A stretch of DNA of 7,002 bases, taken from assembly GCA_945834545.1 (NCBI GenBank), contig CAMAHO010000122.1:1-7002 (forward strand), written 5' to 3'. Positions within the stretch are counted from its first letter, which is position 1, and the number at the start of each line of letters is the position of its first letter. The translations under genes were made by a program, and so were the position numbers. Below are positions 1 through 6,787 of this stretch, one piece after another. Origin of the DNA: an uncultured Lachnospiraceae bacterium. Lineage in GTDB: Bacteria; Bacillota; Clostridia; Lachnospirales; Lachnospiraceae. The notes under the pieces were generated by a model. That model saw only the letters and a program-made list of their open reading frames with translations, did not search any database and was not told the DNA's origin.

Positions 1-204
1 CCTGAGAAAATTAGGGTTGCCTATTCCAAAGTGAACATTTAACCTTTCTCCGATTACATTCATCATGCCAAGGATGGAGGCCCCATCAATCTGGAAGTTG
101 AATCCCTCTTTGGACACTATGACCTGTTCATTCAAGCCTTCGCTTTCTCTGACAAATTTTTTCACTGCTTCTATATTGGGTAGTATTATTTTCTTTTCCA
201 TCAT
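1..204 (-). CDS. HPr-family (PTS phosphocarrier-like) protein, 5' part only
   Basis: The visible 68 codons begin at an ATG-ATG pair (204-202 and 201-199) and run off the left edge, so the C-terminus is missing. HPr proteins are usually about 85-90 residues. The N-terminus reads MMEKKIILPNIEAVKKF, and residues 39-52 read IDGASILGMMNVIG. The latter matches the HPr segment around regulatory Ser46 (typically KSIMGVMSLG), so Ser43 here would be its equivalent. The active-site histidine expected near residue 15 (GLHARPA in canonical HPr) is absent; this region reads NIEAVKKF. The protein is therefore unlikely to carry phosphate from enzyme I. Histidine-less HPr-like proteins are common in Lachnospiraceae and of unknown role. 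A strong SD and a consensus promoter support the start. No functional link to the sensory operon is visible. Confidence 0.72.
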   Translation of the reverse strand, partial: MMEKKIILPNIEAVKKFVRESEGLNEQVIVSKEGFNFQIDGASILGMMNVIGERLNVHFGIGNPNFLR

Positions 205-210
205 ACATTT

Positions 211-219
211 TCCTCCTTT
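211..219 (-). promoter_or_regulatory. Shine-Dalgarno site of the HPr-like gene
   Basis: On the minus strand this reads AAAGGAGGA, ending 6 nt before the first of two consecutive ATG codons and 9 nt before the second. Either could initiate. The 13-base context (208-220) is identical to the SD context of the first gene of the large operon (6785-6797). Confidence 0.8.
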
Positions 220-275
220 GACAATAGCAAAATATATTTAACAAGGTATTATATGCCATTTTTGCTATTTGTCAA
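217..275. repeat. Long inverted repeat spanning the HPr-like promoter
   Basis: The left arm, TTGACAATAGCAAAA (218-232), and the right arm, TTTTTGCTATTTGTCAA (259-275), are reverse complements over about 15 bp with a single extra A/T in the right arm. The 26-bp centre contains the -10 box and the predicted start site. The right arm holds the -35, and the left arm adjoins the SD. The -35 arm is not transcribed, so an RNA hairpin from this promoter is not expected. A DNA operator for a dimeric regulator, or the footprint of a small mobile element, fits better. Confidence 0.7.
248..275 (-). promoter_or_regulatory. Consensus sigma-A promoter for the HPr-like gene
   Basis: On the minus strand there is a perfect -35 TTGACA (275-270), a 16-nt spacer and a perfect -10 TATAAT (253-248). 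Transcription would start near 240, giving a leader of about 35-40 nt up to the ATG at 204. The -35 lies inside the right arm of an inverted repeat (see 217-275). Confidence 0.8.
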
Positions 276-468
276 CCGAAAGATATTTGAAACAGGTTAT
301 TCTCATCGTCCTGATGGAAAAAAGTTCCCAACCCTTCAAACTATTAATAGTAAACTAGATGCCTGGCTCACCTTTTTCAGTTCCGATAAACCGGCGGACA
401 TTTTGAAACTGGTGCAAGCTTACCCGGAGTTTCGCGACTTATATGCCGACATCAACAACTACCATTAA
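253..468 (+). pseudogene. Remnant of an Rpn-family (PD-(D/E)XK) nuclease/transposase, C-terminal fragment
   Basis: This 71-codon open frame, ending at TAA 466-468, contains LQTINSKLDAWLTFFSSDKP followed by ADILKLVQAYPEFRDLYADI. That pattern resembles the segment downstream of the nuclease core in clostridial Rpn/PD-(D/E)XK transposase-like proteins, which are normally around 300 residues. The catalytic D...ExK region is missing, and the usual continuation after the YPEF...LY segment is cut off by the stop. The hairpin repeat begins 7 bp beyond. Family-like sequence is recognisable only from about base 295. The ATG at 253 overlaps the -10 box of the opposing promoter and has no SD, so it is not a native start. 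I read this as a decayed gene piece trapped between the inverted repeat and the hairpin repeat. The family call rests on pattern memory. Confidence 0.5.
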
Positions 469-474
469 TAAAAT

Positions 475-523
475 GTACCAGTGGGGACAATAAAAAAACC
501 ATTTTTTACCGTCCCCCTGGTAC
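475..523. repeat. GGGGAC hairpin repeat downstream of the kinase gene, possible terminator
   Basis: The arms GTACCAGTGGGGAC (475-488) and GTCCCCCTGGTAC (511-523) pair over 13 bp with one bulged T. Inside them, six A (493-498) pair with six T (502-507) around a 3-nt loop. The structure begins just past the TAG stop of the kinase gene, where an operon terminator is expected. However, no clean U-tract follows the stem in either direction, so intrinsic termination is uncertain. The right arm contains GGGACGG (minus strand, 515-509), and the adjoining 535-526 reads CAACATTAGG. Both strings recur in the repeats at 6797 and 6957, so this looks like a diverged member of a REP/MITE-like family. Confidence 0.65.
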
Positions 524-525
524 TC

Positions 526-3162
526 CTAATGTTGCTTATTAAGAATGCGCTGCGCTTCTTCCACTGTATTTAGATATAATTTCATTACTTCATCATGGTG
601 TTCCAGGATATAAGTCTTGTTCTCCTCTATCTGCTTCGATTCCCGGAGCAACTTACCCACAGCCTCCAATTCCTTTGCCTTCTCGGATACTTCCTCTCCG
701 CCAATGTTCAGCGAAGTGGATTTCAAGCTGTGTACAAGAACCGTATAGGTATCCCAATCCTCTGTTTTCAATGCTTCGGTCAACTTGGTGGTACGCTCCT
801 CATAGCCATCGCAATACATGGAAAGCATTTCCTTGTAGAAATCCATACTATTCATACAGTACTGTAAGCCCACTTCCTGTCGGATGTAGGAATATGCATT
901 TTCAAGCTCCGACGCAATCTGAGTCTGCGTCGACTCTTTTGCAGCATCTCCGACCACATCCTTTGGAGTCTGCGCCGACTCCTTCACTGTATCTCCAACC
1001 ACATCCCGTGCAAGGCTCTGGGTACTTTCCCGGTCAGCTTCATCTGTAGCCTCATCCTCCGGATTTACCAGCTTCACCTTATCCTGAGGAAGGTATTTGA
1101 GCAGCATCCTCTCCAGCTCATTTCCCGCAATAGGTTTGGACAGATAATCTGAGAATCCGGCTTTTAAGTATCCTTCTTTTGCGCCCACAATGGCATTTGC
1201 GGTCAGTGCTATGACGGGCACAGACTGACATTGATGTTTCGTTTGTTGCATTTTTTCAAGGGTCTTGATACCATCCATTTCCGGCATCATGTGATCCAAC
1301 AAAATCACATCAAAATGCTCCTTCTCGATGATAGCGAGACATTCTTTTCCGCTCATACAGGTTGTCACCTGCATGCTTGTGCTCTTAAGAAGCGCTTTCA
1401 CTACCTCAAGATTCATGTCATTATCATCCACCACCAGCACTTTCGCATCAGGAGCCGTAAAGCTCTCCCTGTATGCTCTTTCCTGCTTCGCCATGGTTTC
1501 ATATCTTTGCTTCAAATCGCCCATAGGGCTGTCATCAACGATATCCTGTGTCAAATATACCGTAAACACAGAGCCCTTACCGTATTCACTGGACACCTCC
1601 ATATGTCCGTTCATGCGTTCCAGTAGGTTGTGGGTAATGGCAAGTCCCAGTCCTGTTCCCTCAATGCTGCGGTTTTGGTCCAAATCCAGTCTTTGAAACC
1701 CATGGAACAGCTTATCCATATCTTCCTCTTTGATCCCAATACCGCTGTCTTCCACCTGCATTTTCAGAGTAAAAGCATTCTCCTCCCGGCATCCTTCTAC
1801 TTTAAACCTGACCCTTCCCTGCTTGGTATACTTCACTGCGTTATTCAAGATATTTACAATAATCTGCCGATTTCTAACCTCATCCCCATGAAGGACAGAA
1901 GGTATGGCAGAGTCAATTTCTACCTGAAATTCAAGCTGCTTTTGCTTGGCTTTTACACTGGTCATGGTAATCACATCGTTAAAGAAAACGGCTGTCTCAT
2001 AGGGCGCGGGAATAATCTCCATCTTACCGGCCTCAATCTTTGAGAAGTCCAATATATCGTTAATCAGGGACAGCAACGTTTTACTGGCACTTTCAATATT
2101 TGTGGCATATTCTCGGATACTCTCATCCCGGCTTTCCCGGAGAACCATTTCATTCATCCCCATAATGGCATTGATTGGAGTACGAATCTCGTGAGACATA
2201 TTTGCAAGGAAGTCGCTTTTTGCATGATTTGCCTGTTCGGCCTGATTCTTAGCTTCCCTCAGCTCGTCGCTTTCCCTTACCTTTTCCTCGGCGCTGAGCA
2301 GATAGACCATACCCACAGCGAACATCACAATCAGCAAGCCAAACACCCACAACACCAGTGCTGTGATGGCAGTGGTGCCATCTTCTGCTGCCGTCTGCGG
2401 TACGGTACCTATTACATACAGACCTATCTGCCCGATTTCGGAAGTAAACAGGAAATGTCCGCCTTCCTCATCCTGATAGTAAACAGATGCTGCTGTATCC
2501 ACATTCATTTTCTCTGTCAAATCAGACAAGCCGCTCTTTACGGCCTCCAACTCCAAAAACTCTGATGCAGAGACAGCGGAATCCATAAAGGGAATGACTA
2601 CCTGATTTCCCTGATCCACAATTGCCACAAAACCCTCTCCATTGTAGCAGCTGATACCGAACTTGCTTAACAGAATACTCTCATCATACAGCTTATACAG
2701 AACATATTCCACATTTTCTTCATCGTAAACAGGGGTCGTAAAAAGGATCCCCTCCCCCTCTTTATAGCACACGGCAGAATGCCCTCTAAATGCCTTCTGA
2801 ATCCCCGGGAAATCCGTGAAACTCAATTCCTTGCCCAGATAAGCTGTTCCATCCAGACAGAGAATCCCCATGGTTACACTTTCGTTGTCTCCGGAGCTGA
2901 TTTCCAGAAATGTCCCAATTTCCTTGGGATTCTTTTTCACACTCCCGGCGATATTCTCCAGATGATGTAATTCCAACTCAAATTGTTCTGCAGATAGCAT
3001 CGCCAGTGTTCTTGCCTGCTCTGCCACCTGCTTTTGCGTATAAAATTGTAACAGGCTTTTCAATCGAAAGTTCATCAACACTCCAACCCCAATCATAATC
3101 AGAGTGACAATAACCAATACGACGATTACCTTTCTCTTTCCGCTTAACACTCTATTCCTCAT
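526..3162 (-). CDS. Membrane-bound hybrid sensor histidine kinase (Cache-like sensor, HisKA, HATPase, REC, HPt)
   Basis: This 878-aa protein has TM1 at about residues 11-30, an extracytoplasmic Cache-like sensor region at about 34-262, and TM2 at about 264-289. A short coiled linker with no obvious HAMP leads to HisKA, with H-box SHEIRTPINAI and phospho-acceptor His324. The HATPase domain shows the N-box (N437, N441), DSGIGI at 472-477 and GTGLGL at 502-507. A receiver domain from about 574 has acidic residues D579/D580, phospho-acceptor D623 in LLDHMMPEMDG, T654 and K676. A linker with a 15-residue tandem repeat precedes a C-terminal HPt domain with His811 in VHSLKSTSLNIGG. All residues of a His-Asp-His phosphorelay are present. 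The final acceptor regulator is not in the window. The ATG at 3162-3160 lies inside the end of the preceding gene (11-bp overlap). A G-rich AGAGGG about 12 nt upstream is a weak SD, so translational coupling is likely. The stop is TAG. The ligand is unknown; position after two binding-protein genes suggests it reads them. Confidence 0.95.
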   Translation of the reverse strand: MRNRVLSGKRKVIVVLVIVTLIMIGVGVLMNFRLKSLLQFYTQKQVAEQARTLAMLSAEQFELELHHLENIAGSVKKNPKEIGTFLEISSGDNESVTMGILCLDGTAYLGKELSFTDFPGIQKAFRGHSAVCYKEGEGILFTTPVYDEENVEYVLYKLYDESILLSKFGISCYNGEGFVAIVDQGNQVVIPFMDSAVSASEFLELEAVKSGLSDLTEKMNVDTAASVYYQDEEGGHFLFTSEIGQIGLYVIGTVPQTAAEDGTTAITALVLWVFGLLIVMFAVGMVYLLSAEEKVRESDELREAKNQAEQANHAKSDFLANMSHEIRTPINAIMGMNEMVLRESRDESIREYATNIESASKTLLSLINDILDFSKIEAGKMEIIPAPYETAVFFNDVITMTSVKAKQKQLEFQVEIDSAIPSVLHGDEVRNRQIIVNILNNAVKYTKQGRVRFKVEGCREENAFTLKMQVEDSGIGIKEEDMDKLFHGFQRLDLDQNRSIEGTGLGLAITHNLLERMNGHMEVSSEYGKGSVFTVYLTQDIVDDSPMGDLKQRYETMAKQERAYRESFTAPDAKVLVVDDNDMNLEVVKALLKSTSMQVTTCMSGKECLAIIEKEHFDVILLDHMMPEMDGIKTLEKMQQTKHQCQSVPVIALTANAIVGAKEGYLKAGFSDYLSKPIAGNELERMLLKYLPQDKVKLVNPEDEATDEADRESTQSLARDVVGDTVKESAQTPKDVVGDAAKESTQTQIASELENAYSYIRQEVGLQYCMNSMDFYKEMLSMYCDGYEERTTKLTEALKTEDWDTYTVLVHSLKSTSLNIGGEEVSEKAKELEAVGKLLRESKQIEENKTYILEHHDEVMKLYLNTVEEAQRILNKQH
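919..1008 (-). repeat. Two-copy 45-bp in-frame tandem repeat in the kinase REC-HPt linker
   Basis: Bases 1008-964 encode RDVVGDTVKESAQTP and 963-919 encode KDVVGDAAKESTQTQ. By my base-by-base count, 34 of 45 nucleotides are identical. A partial third unit (RESTQS, residues 711-716) precedes them. The repeat lies in the flexible, charged linker between receiver and HPt domains, so copy number would change tether length without breaking the frame. Confidence 0.85.
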
Positions 3163-4252
3163 AGAATTCTACACCCTCTGGATACCAGTCAAACTGCTCC
3201 AATAAAATTTCATCACGAATTGCTTGATTCTCTTTGCAACGAAGATTTCCTTCATTGTCATAGATCACACCGGAAAAGACATCTTTTCCGGCAAGCATTT
3301 CGTTTGTCGCCTTTGTTACCTCTTCTTTGATTTCCTCTGAAACAGCCGGTGAAAAATCGGTCAATTTCACCGCATTTTCATCAATACCTACCCAATACAC
3401 CTTATAGTCTCCGGAATTTCCCCGCAGATACTGTTTGATGATTGCCTCATAGGTCACCTGCCAATCACACACAACTGCTGTAAGATGCTTTTCTGAACAG
3501 TTCTCAAGACTTTGATGATAACCGATGGAATACACCCCTTGTTTCTCTGCTTCTTCTGACACATAGGGTTGATTCTGATGATAGGTAAGGACATCCACTC
3601 CGTTCTTTTCGATGAGGTTGTCCGCCAGATTTCGCTCCTTGTCCTCGTTATCCCAAGCATCACTCCAGGCCACAGTTACAACTGCCTCCGGATTGACCCT
3701 TCTTACGCCCAAAGCAAAGGCGCTGATGCCCCGATTCACCTCGCTCGTTGGCATGGCTGCAACATAACCAATCGCATTCGTTTCCGTCTTCATCCCCGCC
3801 ACAATGCCGGCCAGATACCTCGCCTGATACATCCTGGAGAAGTAAGAGGTAAGATTGTCTGCATGAAACTCGAAGGCGTTGTGATAAAAGGAAACCTCAG
3901 GGTGTTTTTCTATGATATCCTTCACTTCCTCAACATAGCCATAGCTGGATAAAATAATCATCCCACACCCTTGGCTCACAAGTTCTTCCACCGCCGGTCC
4001 ACACGCACCTGTGAATTCCCTAATATTCTCCTTCACCAACAGCTCTACATCCAGACTGCTGCAAGCCTTTGACACACCATCATAGTGCATACCGTTCCAG
4101 CCGTCTTCCCCAATGGCTCCTGTCATAAGAAACCCAATTTTCTCTTTCCTTAATGAAGTTTTCCCTGTACCCAGCAATACCACCAGCAAAATGACAAGCA
4201 AAATGACAAACAGGGTTAAGAGTGCGATTCTTTTACGTTTATTCAGTTTCAT
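3152..4252 (-). CDS. BMP/PnrA-family extracytoplasmic binding protein, membrane-anchored (second paralog)
   Basis: This 366-aa protein is secreted-side but anchored. The N-terminus is a basic stretch (KLNKRKR) and one hydrophobic helix at about residues 9-28. It ends LLGTGK, like a lipobox with Thr29 where the lipid-carrying cysteine would be. The mature part has the BMP family (COG1744) periplasmic-binding fold: KIGFLMTG near 38-45, DGWNGMHYDG at 50-59, RYLAGIVAGM at 145-154, IGYVAAMPTSEVNRGISAFA at 161-180 and VNPEAVVTVAW at 187-197. Known members bind purine nucleosides and similar small molecules for ABC import; others, such as Bacillus Med, are regulatory. The ATG overlaps the upstream paralog by 14 bp, with GAGGGGG about 10 nt before it. 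The stop TAG lies inside the kinase gene. No permease or ATPase gene is adjacent. The ligand cannot be read from sequence. Confidence 0.9.
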   Translation of the reverse strand: MKLNKRKRIALLTLFVILLVILLVVLLGTGKTSLRKEKIGFLMTGAIGEDGWNGMHYDGVSKACSSLDVELLVKENIREFTGACGPAVEELVSQGCGMIILSSYGYVEEVKDIIEKHPEVSFYHNAFEFHADNLTSYFSRMYQARYLAGIVAGMKTETNAIGYVAAMPTSEVNRGISAFALGVRRVNPEAVVTVAWSDAWDNEDKERNLADNLIEKNGVDVLTYHQNQPYVSEEAEKQGVYSIGYHQSLENCSEKHLTAVVCDWQVTYEAIIKQYLRGNSGDYKVYWVGIDENAVKLTDFSPAVSEEIKEEVTKATNEMLAGKDVFSGVIYDNEGNLRCKENQAIRDEILLEQFDWYPEGVEFYEE

Positions 4253-5339
4253 CTAAGGCTACCCCCTCAACATACCAAAAGAAATCATTTAACAAGCTGT
4301 CGTCTGTCATGCTTTGTCCCTTCTTGACCCTGATCTTCCCCTCGTTATCTGTAATAGGTCCGTAAAAGACATCAAACATGCCACTCATCAGGCGTACTCT
4401 CTCTTCCTCTACCTTCTTTGCTATTCCCGGCTTTACCTTCTCTGTCAGTTCAGCAAGGGTTACAATGCCGGTTTCCACTCCTTCCCAATAGTGGATTCCC
4501 TGAAATTTACCCTGCAGACATTCCAAAATTCTGGGTTCATAGAACTTTTCCCAGTTCCAGACAGGTGCAGTGAGGAACGTATTCGGGAACCTGTCACTAT
4601 TGTCCACATTATAACCAATGGACCAGATTCCGTTTTCTTCAGCAATTTCCAAAGGTGCCATTGCATCGTTGTGTATAGCAAGTACATCAATGTTGTGCTC
4701 ACTGATTAACTCTTCTGTGGCTGCGGCATTCTCATCCTCCCCTGTCCAGGAGTGACTCCACTTCACATAGACGGTTGCCTTGGGATTGACCAACCGAACA
4801 CCCAAGGTAAAGGCATTAATTCCCCTATTTACCTCAGCGATAGGGAAGGCAGCCACATAGCCGATTTCATTGGTATCTGTCTGCATTCCCGCAACAATTC
4901 CGCTTAGGTACCTCATCTGATAGATTCGTCCGAAATATGTGGAAAGGTTATCCAGCTCCTCCACTCCTGTGGCATGGAAGAAATAAATCTCCGGGTGTTC
5001 TTTCGCACATTCCAGTTCCCATTCACCATACCCAAAGGAATCGCAGATAATAATCTTACAACCCTCAGTAATCAGCTCCTCCATGGTTTCCATGCTGGAC
5101 TCATCTTCGGGAACATCTTCCTTGTACACAACATCCAAATTCAATTCCCGTGCACTGATTTCCATGCCATTATAATGGGATTCGCCCCAGCTATGGTCAT
5201 CTACCTTTCCATTTAGAACAAAACCTACCTTGGTTCGTTTCTTTGTGACATCCGTATCCTGTTGCTTCATTCGTATCAGGAAAATTCCGGCAATGATAAC
5301 AGCAACAAAGATCAGAATTGTCATTACAATTTTTTTCAT
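4239..5339 (-). CDS. BMP/PnrA-family extracytoplasmic binding protein, membrane-anchored (first paralog)
   Basis: This 366-aa protein is the same length as the next gene's product. The N-terminus MKKIVMTILIFVAVIIAGIF is one hydrophobic anchor; the lipobox-like IIAG is followed by Ile19 instead of Cys. The soluble part shows BMP motifs: KVGFVLNG at 37-44, DDHSWGESHYNG at 47-58, RYLSGIVAGM at 143-152, IGYVAAFPIAEVNRGINAFT at 159-178 and VNPKATVYVKW at 184-194. Over residues 131-198 it matches the second paralog at 47 of 68 positions by my count, so the two arose by duplication. They diverge more in the regions flanking that core, so they may bind different ligands. AGGAGA (5350-5345) sits 5 nt before the ATG. 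The gene starts 22 bp after the chemoreceptor-like gene stops. A role as ligand receptor for signalling is inferred from context; import with a distant ABC system is the alternative. Confidence 0.9.
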   Translation of the reverse strand: MKKIVMTILIFVAVIIAGIFLIRMKQQDTDVTKKRTKVGFVLNGKVDDHSWGESHYNGMEISARELNLDVVYKEDVPEDESSMETMEELITEGCKIIICDSFGYGEWELECAKEHPEIYFFHATGVEELDNLSTYFGRIYQMRYLSGIVAGMQTDTNEIGYVAAFPIAEVNRGINAFTLGVRLVNPKATVYVKWSHSWTGEDENAAATEELISEHNIDVLAIHNDAMAPLEIAEENGIWSIGYNVDNSDRFPNTFLTAPVWNWEKFYEPRILECLQGKFQGIHYWEGVETGIVTLAELTEKVKPGIAKKVEEERVRLMSGMFDVFYGPITDNEGKIRVKKGQSMTDDSLLNDFFWYVEGVALDETE

Positions 5340-5361
5340 AAAAGTCTCCTATATCTGGTGC

Positions 5362-6783
5362 CTAGGCTTCACATAAATCAGCCAGCTTATCCACTATATT
5401 CTGCACCGCAACTGCATTATTGGACTCCATATTGGTGGCCTCATTGGTTAAGGCACCCACCTGTTGGGTGGTGGCTGAAATGGTGTGTACAGACAGCACA
5501 ATCTCTTTGTTGGCTGCGCTCAGCCCTTCCAGGGAATTCATAAACAGGCTCATATGCTCCTTCACTTCCTCCGTGCTGCCCTGGATGCTGTCAAACATAG
5601 CAGAGGTCTGAACAGACTGCGCCTTCTGTGCCTGGACTATGTCATCCAAATCCGCCACGGAAGTCACCAAGGCTTGCAGGGCACCGTTGGCATTCTTTAT
5701 AATTTCTTCAATATTTTCCGTGGCCTCCTTGGTCTTCGCGGACATATTGGAAATCTCAGAGGCCACGACCGCAAAGCCTAAGCCGGCCTCACCCGCGCGC
5801 GCCGCCTCCACATTGGCATTTAACGCCATAATATTGGTGTGGAAGGCAATGTTTTCGATTATTTTCGTTATGGCTCCCATATTCTCAATCTTGGAACGAA
5901 GGTCCAGCAGATCCTGGGTAACTTTTTCGCTGATAGCCCCGCAATCGTCCGACTTTTCGGCTAACACTGCCACCTCATTATTGCCTTGGGTTACAGAAGT
6001 AAGGGTCCGGGCAAGATTGTCAGCAACCTTATCTGCCGCCTGAGAAACCTGCTCAATCCGGTTCTGAATGGCTTCCGTCTGAAGCATCTGATTCTGTACC
6101 GCATCCACCACATTTCCAACCCCTAGGTTGATCTCCTCCATCGCTCCTTTGACAGCCATAGAGGCCTGATTTAAGCCGATGATATCGCCATTGATATCCT
6201 GCACCGATGCGCTTACTTTCTCGGCATCAGCCTGTATTTTTTGGAGCTTTTCTTCGTTATTTCGATTGGAAATCTTGGTGATGGCACGCACCGTAAAGCA
6301 GAATATTGTGGTACTTAAAAGCTCCATGATAACCACAGAGGTATTTAACTGGGCTCCGGAATGCAGCTTCTTGATCCAAAAGGTCTGGTAGATGACATCC
6401 AGAAGTACCACGATATTGAAGGTAACCGTGACTCTTCTGATTAACTTAAAATCATAATAGAGAATGAAGATGACCACAATGGGAAAGGCCATCACAAATC
6501 CCACATCAATATGTGCACCAAAGCACGCTAGGGTATACACCACCGTAAAACACACAAAGGCTACATGCTTCATCTTGTCAGGGGATTTTTTGTAAACCAC
6601 AGGCAGTAGGACAAAGGTGGCAGCTGCTGCAAGCTCAAAAATCAGGAAATAACGCAGTGATGTATTTCCCGCCGAATAATCCGACATATACCCCAGCATC
6701 ATGGTAAAGGTTATGACCTCCATGACCAATAATACCACTCTGTTGACTAATGCATCTCCTTTTAAAGATTCCTTTTGACTCAC
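5362..6783 (-). CDS. Methyl-accepting chemotaxis-type signalling protein with six-TM N-terminal domain
   Basis: This 473-aa protein would signal from the cytoplasmic membrane to CheA/CheW-type partners. Six hydrophobic segments are visible at about residues 13-33, 43-64, 72-90, 93-110, 117-136 and 148-168, joined by short loops. There is no large extracellular ligand domain and no clear HAMP. Residues 170-473 are a long alpha-helical coiled hairpin with the MCP tip at 311-345, including IAFHTNIMALNANVEAARAG. The ARAGE and GFAVVA core is kept, but the usual QTNLLALNAAIEAARAGE and EVRKLAERS strings are altered (HTNIMALNANV; EISNMSAKT). No C-terminal CheR-docking pentapeptide is visible; the end is LADLCEA. 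The start is GTG at 6783-6781, chosen because AAAGGAGGA lies 4 nt upstream and no in-frame ATG is near. It is the first gene of the operon. The ligand is unknown; it could sense within the membrane or couple to the binding proteins encoded next. Confidence 0.92.
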   Translation of the reverse strand: MSQKESLKGDALVNRVVLLVMEVITFTMMLGYMSDYSAGNTSLRYFLIFELAAAATFVLLPVVYKKSPDKMKHVAFVCFTVVYTLACFGAHIDVGFVMAFPIVVIFILYYDFKLIRRVTVTFNIVVLLDVIYQTFWIKKLHSGAQLNTSVVIMELLSTTIFCFTVRAITKISNRNNEEKLQKIQADAEKVSASVQDINGDIIGLNQASMAVKGAMEEINLGVGNVVDAVQNQMLQTEAIQNRIEQVSQAADKVADNLARTLTSVTQGNNEVAVLAEKSDDCGAISEKVTQDLLDLRSKIENMGAITKIIENIAFHTNIMALNANVEAARAGEAGLGFAVVASEISNMSAKTKEATENIEEIIKNANGALQALVTSVADLDDIVQAQKAQSVQTSAMFDSIQGSTEEVKEHMSLFMNSLEGLSAANKEIVLSVHTISATTQQVGALTNEATNMESNNAVAVQNIVDKLADLCEA

Positions 6784-6787
6784 GTTT

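Noticed and set aside
218..252. Possible divergent plus-strand promoter starting with TTGACA at 218-223
   Set aside because: No -10 at 15-19 nt; the nearest TATTAT (247-252) is 23 nt away. The TTGACA is explained as the mirrored arm of the inverted repeat.
475..523. Confident intrinsic terminator for the operon
   Set aside because: The stem is strong but no run of T follows it on either strand, so it is reported as a repeat with possible terminator activity only.
595..2970. Several plus-strand open frames of 60-137 codons opposite the kinase gene
   Set aside because: They lie wholly inside a complete, motif-verified kinase gene, lack SD sites and recognisable domains, and have residue compositions typical of antisense reading.
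3569..6391. Plus-strand frames opposite the BMP and chemoreceptor genes, and short minus-strand frames inside the BMP genes
   Set aside because: They are shadows of well-supported coding sequences, with no SD and no family resemblance.
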